From Erythroxylum novogranatense (Eukaryota; Streptophyta; Magnoliopsida; Malpighiales; Erythroxylaceae), in contig JAIWQS010000024.1 in the NCBI GenBank assembly GCA_029891385.1, positions 186,001 through 250,000 on the forward strand: a stretch of 64,000 bases of DNA, in the 5' to 3' direction. Below are positions 57,295 through 64,000 of this stretch, one piece after another. The notes under the pieces are model-generated. The model had not been told where the DNA came from. It saw only the letters and a list, made by a program, of their open reading frames with translations, and searched no databases. The position numbers were made by a program, and so were the translations under genes. The first letter of the stretch is position 1. Every line of letters begins with the position of its first letter.

Positions 57295-58544
57295 ATGACT
57301 TCCAGTGTGAACTTGCGCTCGCTTATGGACTCGAACAAATTAATTGGACCAAACTTTCTCGATTGGCTGAGAAATCTGAGAATTGTTCTCAGGTCTGAGG
57401 AACAGGGATATATCCTAGATGTTTCACTTCCTGATCCACCTGCTGCTGATGCTTCTGATGAGGATCAGAAAGCATATCGTAAGCATCTTAAAGACAGTGA
57501 CATGGCTACCTACATTATGCTTGCCTCGATGTCACCAGAGCTGCAGAAGCAGCATGAGTCTATGGATGCTAATACTATAGCGTTTCATCTTAGGGAGCTG
57601 TTTGATGAGCAAGCTCGGTCTGAAAGGTTCGAGACCTCGAGGCTACTCTTCACTACAAAGATGACTCAGTTTATCTGCAGCAAGATGATCAAGATGAATG
57701 GGTATATTGAGAGGTTGGCTGTCTTAGGTTTTGTTATGGATTATGAATTAAGTGTTGACTTAATTCTGGTTGGATTGTCTGATAGTTATTCACAGTTTGT
57801 GTTAAACTATCGAATGAACCAAATATCCATGACAATCCCTGAGTTGATCAATCTACTCAAGACAGCAGAACAATCTATCAAGAAGGATAGTAAGCAAGTG
57901 CTTATGGTGGCTTCTTCTTCTGGTTCAAAGAAAAAGAATTTAAAGAAGAAAAGGTCTAAGAAACCAAAAGGAAGTGCAGTCAAGAAGAAAACCAAAGAGA
58001 CTGCACCAAAAGGGACTTGCTTCCATTATCGCAAGACCGCCACCGGAAGCTTAAACTCAGAAAGTCTATCCGAAGAATTAAAGCGTAAGAAGGCATCAGA
58101 TGCCTCGGCTTCTTCAGGTATGTTTGTCATTGAGGTTAATACTGTTTCTGACCATAACATATGGGTATTAGATATCGGTTGTGGCTCACACATATGCAAT
58201 GATATGCAGGGCCTCAGGGACAGTAGACAGCTCATGAAAGGAGAACTAGACTTGCGTGTGGGAAATGGAGCAAGAGTTCACGCATTAGCCGAGGCACTTA
58301 CTTTTGTCACTCCCCATCTGGGCTTGTAATTAAATTGGATGAATGTTATTTTGTACCTGTATTAACAAAGAACATATTGTCTGTTTCTTGTTTAAATAGA
58401 GCTGGTTTCCATTTGACTTTTAGTAACAATGGTTGTTCTATTAGTTTGAATGGAATGCTTTATGGTACTGGTACATTATGCAATGGAATTTACATATTAG
58501 ATATGTCACATCCAATTATGAATGTCAATGACCAAAAGACATAA
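57295..58544 (+). pseudogene. Element E gag and protease, broken
   Basis: ATG at 57295 is chosen because gag homology begins at once. A 345-codon open frame runs to 58329. Gag capsid motifs (DSNKLIGPNFLDWLRNLRI, LRELFDEQARSERFET) are intact to a lysine-rich tail. The zinc knuckle near 58017 starts CFHYRK and then loses frame, so the CCHC pattern is destroyed. Protease near 58160 reads WVLDIGCGSHIC, with isoleucine in place of the serine or threonine of the usual D(S/T)G active site. A frameshift near 58320 leads to the remainder (KNILSVSCLNRAGF, YGTGTLCNGIYIL) ending at 58544. Gag alone might be translatable. Confidence 0.88.
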
Positions 58545-59700
58545 ACGAGATAATTTAAAATCAACTTACTTATGGCATTGTCGCTTGGCCATATAAATGA
58601 GAGACGATAGCTAAGCTCGTAAGAGTGAAAGTTTAGGTCATTTGATTATGAATCATATGACACATGTGAATCTTGTATATTAGGCAAGATGACTAAGTTA
58701 CCCTTTAAGGGAAAGGGTGAACGAGCGATCGGAGTATTAGACCTAATACATTCAGATGTATGTGGTCCGATGTCCATCCATGCCGAAGTGGTTGTCTTTA
58801 CTTTATTACCTTTATTGATGATTATTCTCGATATGGGTACCAGATTCGATGAGATACAAATCAAGCATTTGAAAAGTTCAAACAATTCAGAAATGAAGTA
58901 GAAAACCAACTTGGGAAAAGTATCAAGACATTACGATCGATCGTAAGGGGAATACTTAGACCAAGAGTTTTGGATTATCTCGTAGATAATGGGATTTTAT
59001 CTCAATGGACTCCTCCTTACACACCACAAAGATAATGGTGTGGCGAGAAAGGAGAAATCAAACCTTGTTAGACATGGTACGATCAATGATGGGCTTTTAA
59101 AGTTACCAAAATCCTTTTGGGGTATGCAATCGAGACAAATTGCTTACTTGTTAAACAGAGTTCCATCAAAGACGCTTGATGTTACTCCATATGAGATGTG
59201 GACTAACAAAAGACCCTATCTTACTCATTTGAAAGTTTGGGGTTGTCCGCTTATGTGAAGCGGACACGATCGATAAACTTGATGCAAAGTCCGACAAGTG
59301 TTTGTTCGTAGGATATCCTAAAGAAACAATGGGATATCAATTCTACCTTGCTGAGGAACAAAAGGTGTTTGTTTCGAAGCATGCTGTCTTTTTAGAGAAA
59401 GAGTTTCTTTTACAAGAAGACGGTGAGAGCAATATTGAATTTGAAGAAGTTCAAGATGCTCGAACAGACGCAGATCAACTGCCTGAACCTGAAACTGTGA
59501 CTCATACAGATGAAGTAACAATTCAACCTTCTACAACACACGAAGTTCGTAGGTCACGTAGGATACGCTCTGCTCTCGAGAGATATGGATTTCTCGTGAA
59601 TGAACAGAATGACGTATTGCTCATAGAAGATGATGAGCCTACCACCTATGAAGAGGTTTCAAGAGTTCGAGTCTCGAATGGCTTCACGCCATACAAATGA
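58545..59700 (+). pseudogene. Element E integrase, broken
   Basis: GAG-pre-integrase remnant (WHCRLGHI near 58577, CESCILGKMTKLPF near 58670) is followed by LIHSDVCGPM with the first catalytic D. The region of the second D (58780-58980) is scrambled by frameshifts. The glutamate segment near 59035 reads NGVARKEKSN, so it is lost as well. The C-terminal parts are good: SFWGMQSRQIAYLLNRVPSK, HLKVWGCP, FVGYPKETMGYQFY and an acidic spacer to 59700. The integrase is clearly dead. Confidence 0.85.
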
Positions 59701-61126
59701 AATGGATTCCATGTATGAAAACCAAGTATGGACTTTGGTTGAGGCACCCGAAGGAATAAAACCCATAGTGTGCAAATGGGTTTTCAAAAAGAAAATCGAC
59801 ATGGATGGTAATGTGATTACCTATAAAGCAAGGCTTGTGGCTAAAGGTTTTCGTTAAAGACAAGGAGTTGACTACGACGAGACCTTCAGCCCAGTAGCAA
59901 TGCTTAAATCCATTAGGATACTCCTAGCCATTACCACTCATTATGATTATGAGATATGACAAATGGATGTGAAGACAGCTTTCCTAAATGGAAATCTAGT
60001 TGAGGATGTGTATATGACACAACCTGAGGGCTTCACCTCCTATGATGGCGAAAAGGTATGCAAGCTTCAGAAATCCATCTATGGATTGAAACAAGCATCT
60101 AGGAGTTGGAACATCCGTTTTGATGAGGTAATCAAAGAGTTTGGTTTCTCACAAAATTCGGATGAATACTGTGTGTATAAGAAGGTTAGTAGGACTGCAA
60201 TCGTATTCCTTGTGCTGTATGTAGATGACATATTATTGCTAGGAAACGACGTCTCCATGTTACAATCAGTTAAGATTTGGCTGTCCAAACAATTTGCCAT
60301 GAAAGACCTTGGTGAAGCAACTTATATCCTTGGAATAAGAATCTATAGAGATAGATCAAAAAGGTTGCTTGGTCTTTCATAATCAACGTACATAGACAAG
60401 ATGCTAAAGAGGTTTAGCATGGAGCAATCCAAGAGAGGGTACCTTCCGTGACTCATGGGATAACACTCGAAATCTATGTGTCCTAAGACACAAGATGAGA
60501 GGATGCACATGAATATGATCCCGTATGCATCTGCGGTAGATCTATCATGACTGTTGTGCTATGTACGAGACCCGATGTATCATATGCTCTAAGTGTTACG
60601 AGCAGATACCAATCGGATCTGGTGAGGGTCATCGGTGGTGTCAAGAATATCCTCAAGTACTTGCGAAGGACTAAGGATGTGTTCTTGATATATGGGGATG
60701 GAGATCTCCAGTGAGCGGGTATCTGAGATGCCGCTTTTAACTGATAAGGATGATTCCAAATCCCAATCAGGTTACGATTCACACCGAATGGCGGGCGCTT
60801 AGTTGGAAGAGTTCCAAATAAGAGACGATCGCCGATTCAACTACCGAGGCAGAGTACATTGTCGCCTGAAGCAAAGAAAGGAAGGCTGGATCAAGAAGTT
60901 CATTATCGAACTTGGTGTGGTTCCTAGCGATGATGGGCCCATACAATTGTATTGTGACAACAATGGGGCTATTCTTGCAGCGAAAGAATCAAGGTCTCAT
61001 CAACGATCCAAACACGCCGTAGATATCACCTTATCGTGGAGATCATTGGTCGAGGTGAAGTGCGAGAGAGAATTCCCACCGAAAGCGTATTATTGTCGAT
61101 CCGCTGACAAAGCCATTGTCACGTAA
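59640..61126 (+). pseudogene. Element E reverse transcriptase and RNase H, broken
   Basis: RT begins near 59660 (NQVWTLVEAPEG, CKWVFKKKIDMDG, YKARLVAKGF). Stops interrupt at about 59855 and 59957. From 59963 a 139-codon frame holds MDVKTAFLNG, SIYGLKQASRSWN and YVDDILLLGND with the catalytic YVDD intact. A stop lies at 60380. The following stretch to 60800 is frame-shifted. The RNase H end at about 60900-61120 keeps LYCDNNGAIL and RSKHAVDI. Order after integrase confirms copia. Confidence 0.9.
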
Positions 61127-61187
61127 GAGTTTTGATTCTCATGTACTCGCCTATGGTATTAGATATCAAGGCGATTGGCTTTAGGTC

Positions 61188-61198
61188 AAATGGGAGAT
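61188..61198 (+). promoter_or_regulatory. Polypurine tract of element E
   Basis: AAATGGGAGAT directly before TGTTAGAG of the 3' LTR, a common copia boundary. Confidence 0.9.
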
Positions 61199-63060
61199 TG
61201 TTAGAGTAGTGCCTTGAAGGCAATCGCCTTTAGCGCATTTTGCACAAATTTGTGTACAATCTTTATGAATAAATAAAGAAAGACATATTTCATTACGTTG
61301 CTATTCATTATTTATGAACTGATATTGATCAATAAGCAAATTAATGAAGTCCATGATATATGACATAGCATGAAGGAAATTGTGATGTGATCATACTACT
61401 GAGATTCCTATCATGTGCAATTATGTCAGTATCTAAATTATCCCTAGTCATAGGATTACTGAGACTGGACATCGGTAATCCAGAAAGACTAGCACATCTC
61501 AAACTCCTTGATTTGGTCAAGTAGTGGATCTCAGAAACTGTAAATATGAGATATTTAGGGTTGAGATGTGGATGCTTATTAGAGGTAGTAAGTACATTGG
61601 ATGACCTGCTATGAGATCATCACATGGATTTCCTATTCTAATGTCAGTGATAATCTCATCATAGCAATGGTGCAAGTATCCTTAGACTTCGAGGTGCTCA
61701 AGGATATCTTGATACCGATTCGTGCTTTGACTCCATTCCTTGTTGCCTTACTGAGGTCGCTCATAGGGTGGTGCTTGGGTACAACTTGAGGTATTCGAAG
61801 GTAATTGAGTAGCCAATAAAGGATTCACCACTTCTGTGATAGCAGAAGATGATACCCATGGCCTCTTGTCAGGGTCATTACTTAGAAATCTCTGGCCGGA
61901 GTATATATATGTCATGAAGAGTGTCTTCAGTGACATATAAAGTAATAAGTCCCAAGACAAGAACTGGTATCACTTGGACTAGATTTGACTTAGTCAGTCT
62001 AGTAAGAGTTGACACTTTGCCCATACTCATAACCAAGTGGGGTATAGCATGGTGAAAGAACGAATTGCATGGTAATTGTCTATGGAAAGGTTCGTGATAT
62101 GGTTCATGATGAATACATGTTCATTCGTCAAACCAATTACTTTCCAGTCAATTGGGGGTCATGATGTGTTGCTAGATACCGCTCATGACTTGCTTGGATT
62201 AAGTGTTAATCTAAGTGGCCAACATAACCGGGAACCTAATGGGTCACACGCATAAGAGTGTCTCGGAGAATTCGTAAAATAGTTTTGGATAGAGATCCAA
62301 TATATGGAGAGCAATGGAATTAAATGGATCCCGATGAGATCGAGATATGTCTCGATGAGATCGCGACATCGATATTCTTGAGACAGTCTCGGGGTTTTTC
62401 CATATCGAGACCCTTGTAGTTCGGTAGGACCGACCCAGTGTGATTGGACCGCTTCAAGATATTATATATATATATATATTATTAATTAATTAAAGAATTA
62501 ATTAATAAATATATATATATATAACATTTTCGTGGATGATGAGAAGAAGGGATTAGAAACTTCTTCTTTATCCTTGTCATTAGTTGCAATTAATGACAAA
62601 AGGACAAAATAAGAGATATAACTTGAAGTAAGAAGAGGAGGATCATCGTGGCTGATGAAGAATTGAAGAAAAATGAAAGAGTTTCTTCTCTTTCATTGAA
62701 GTTCTTCGTGGGTTTTGCAAGAAAGAAGAAAAAGGGTTTTCATCTTTCAAGCTTTCCATCATCTCTTCATCCTTCAAGGCTTCTTCATCTCCTCTTCATC
62801 GTTTGTTTTCAAGCTCTCCAAGGACAAAGGTAAGAGCTAGCACTCTTTAATTTGTTCTAGCTATTCCCGGGTCAAAGGGTTTGTCCTGGTTAGGTTCTCC
62901 GATCTCTGCGTGGATACCGTTAGAGACGGTATCCTTTGGCCGTTATGGTTTGAGTTTGTTGTATAGACACATGGATCCTGGCTTTCGGGAAGGTCCCGGA
63001 ACAAAAATTTTTGTTTTCTGCACCGTGGGCATGTGATGCTCACACCGGGATTTTCCTACA
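61199..63060 (+). repeat. Element E 3' LTR
   Basis: Near-identical in length to the 5' LTR, with the same AT microsatellite (about 62460-62522). Ends CCTACA followed by duplication TATCT. Confidence 0.95.
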
Positions 63061-63065
63061 TATCT

Positions 63066-64000
63066 AACGATTACATTGTGTATTTACAAGAAGCTCACTA
63101 TAACATTGGAGCTGAAATGACCCTGAAATGTTTTCGTAAGCCATAAGTTGCAATGAATCTCAATTGTAGTACAATGTTATGGTAGATGAGATGAATTCTA
63201 TGGCATTTAACAAAGTCTGGGATCTTGTCAATTTGCTTAATGGTGCAAAGGTCATTGGATGTAAATGGGTTTTTAAGACAAAAAAAGACTCATTAGGCAA
63301 CGTTGAAAGATATAAAGCTAGACTTGTTACCAAAGGATTTACTCAACAAGAAGGAATCAATTACACATAGACCTTTTCTCCAGTATCTAAAAAGGATTCC
63401 TTACGAGTGATTATGGAATTGGTTGCCTGTTTTGATCTAGAACTACATCAAATGGATGTGAAAACATGATTCCTAAATGGAGACCTAGAGGAAGAAGTTT
63501 ATATGAAACAACTGGAAGGATTCTCCTCTAGTGATGGTGAGCATTTGATGTGTAAGCTTAAGAAATCTATATATGGATTGAAACAAGCCTCCCATCAATG
63601 GTATTTGAAATTCCATGATATCATCTCTTTATATGATTTTGTAGAAAATATCATGGATCAATGCTTAGTGGGAGTAAAATTTGTTTCCTTATTTTATATG
63701 TGGATGATATTTTATTCTCCACAAATGACAAAGGTTTGTTATATGAGGTGAAACAGTTCCTTCTAAGAATTTTGATATGAAGGATATAGGTGAGGCATCT
63801 TATGTCATTAACATTAAGATCCATAGGGACAGATCTCAATACATTTTAGGTCTATCCCAAGAAACCTATATCAGTAAGGTCTTAGAAAGATTTCAGATGA
63901 AAGATTGTTCACTAAGTATAGCACCTATTGTGAAGGGTGATAGGTTCAATTTGGACCAGTGCCCAAAAAATGAGTTTGAAAGGGAATGAATGGAAAATAT
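63066..64000 (+). pseudogene. Copia D reverse transcriptase, broken, runs off the window
   Basis: Continues from 53341. It shows KVWDLVNLLNG, GCKWVFKTKKDSLGN and RYKARLVTKGFTQQEGINYT, then a stop near 63368. MDVKT precedes a stop near 63468, then EEVYMKQLEGF and SIYGLKQASHQWYLKF follow. The YVDD box is present in another frame near 63697-63715 (LYVDDILF) after a frameshift. From 63777 MKDIGEASYVI and GLSQETYISKVLERFQMKD match copia A 38980-39100. Confidence 0.9.

Larger units (their letters stand above)
53342..63060 (+). mobile_element. Complete Ty1/copia element E (Angela-like), inserted in copia D
   Basis: 9.72 kb with LTRs of 1863 and 1862 bases, PBS at 55206, long leader, gag from 57295, then protease, integrase, RT and RNase H to about 61126, and PPT at 61188-61198. 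A perfect duplication TATCT flanks it. LTR length and the gag opening (GPNFLDWLRNLRIVL, MLASMSPELQKQHE) suggest the Angela lineage. The reading frame has many stops and several frameshifts, so it is not autonomous. Confidence 0.95.
50450..64000 (+). mobile_element. Ty1/copia element D (family of A), 5'-truncated, split by element E
   Basis: Similar to copia A along its length, starting within the AT-rich leader (compare 50455-50880 with 8985-9366). It lacks an LTR and PBS at its left edge and begins directly beside the BBE-like fragment. Gag-PR-IN runs to 53341, then element E intervenes with duplication TATCT (53337-53341 and 63061-63065), then RT runs off the window end. Its 3' LTR, if present, is outside. 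Confidence 0.88.

Overview
This is a repeat-filled stretch of a flowering-plant nuclear genome, most likely a eudicot. I cannot name the species. The evidence is a full set of plant retroelement lineages (Tat-type Ty3/gypsy, long-LTR chromovirus-like Ty3/gypsy, two Ty1/copia families, an L1-like LINE, a Mutator-type MITE). Primer-binding sites resemble the initiator-Met tRNA complement, and there is one fragment of a plant berberine-bridge-enzyme-like gene. I see no intact host gene, RNA gene or CRISPR array.

Layout. 1-6365: the 3' part of a Tat-lineage gypsy element, with a pol remnant (RT tail, two RNase H domains, integrase), a ~63-bp tandem repeat, a broken antisense ORF with its own TATA box, and a ~0.4-kb LTR. 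7478-40720: copia element A (LTRs at 7664-8216 and 40155-40538), flanked by a ~185-bp direct repeat. A is split by a 4.67-kb solo LTR (10582-15249, TSD CGATG) and by a minus-strand gypsy element B (16242-38008, TSD TCAAC). B is split in turn by a non-autonomous element with ~4.3-kb LTRs and only 651 bp between them (19558-28888, TSD ATAAT), and by another solo LTR (30510-33428, TSD TCTAC). 42090-49150: a decayed minus-strand LINE split by a solo LTR (45030-47900). 49997-50446: the C-terminal end of a BBE-like gene, minus strand. 50450-64000: a 5'-truncated copia element D of A's family, split by complete copia element E (53342-63060, TSD TATCT, LTRs ~1.86 kb) and running off the window.

When each insertion is removed at its target-site duplication, the host element reads across the join. 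The order of events is therefore clear: A, then B and the solo LTR, then the elements inside B; and D, then E. Every coding region is broken by stops or frameshifts, so nothing here is likely autonomous. The most unusual signal is a short cassette of perfect or near-perfect palindromes placed in the 5' half of every full long gypsy LTR. The palindrome word differs between LTRs, and the cassette even differs by an indel between the two LTRs of one element. Other notable points are the antisense Tat unit with a probable intron, splice-acceptor-like sequences just before the gag genes of three copia elements, and the giant-LTR non-autonomous element.
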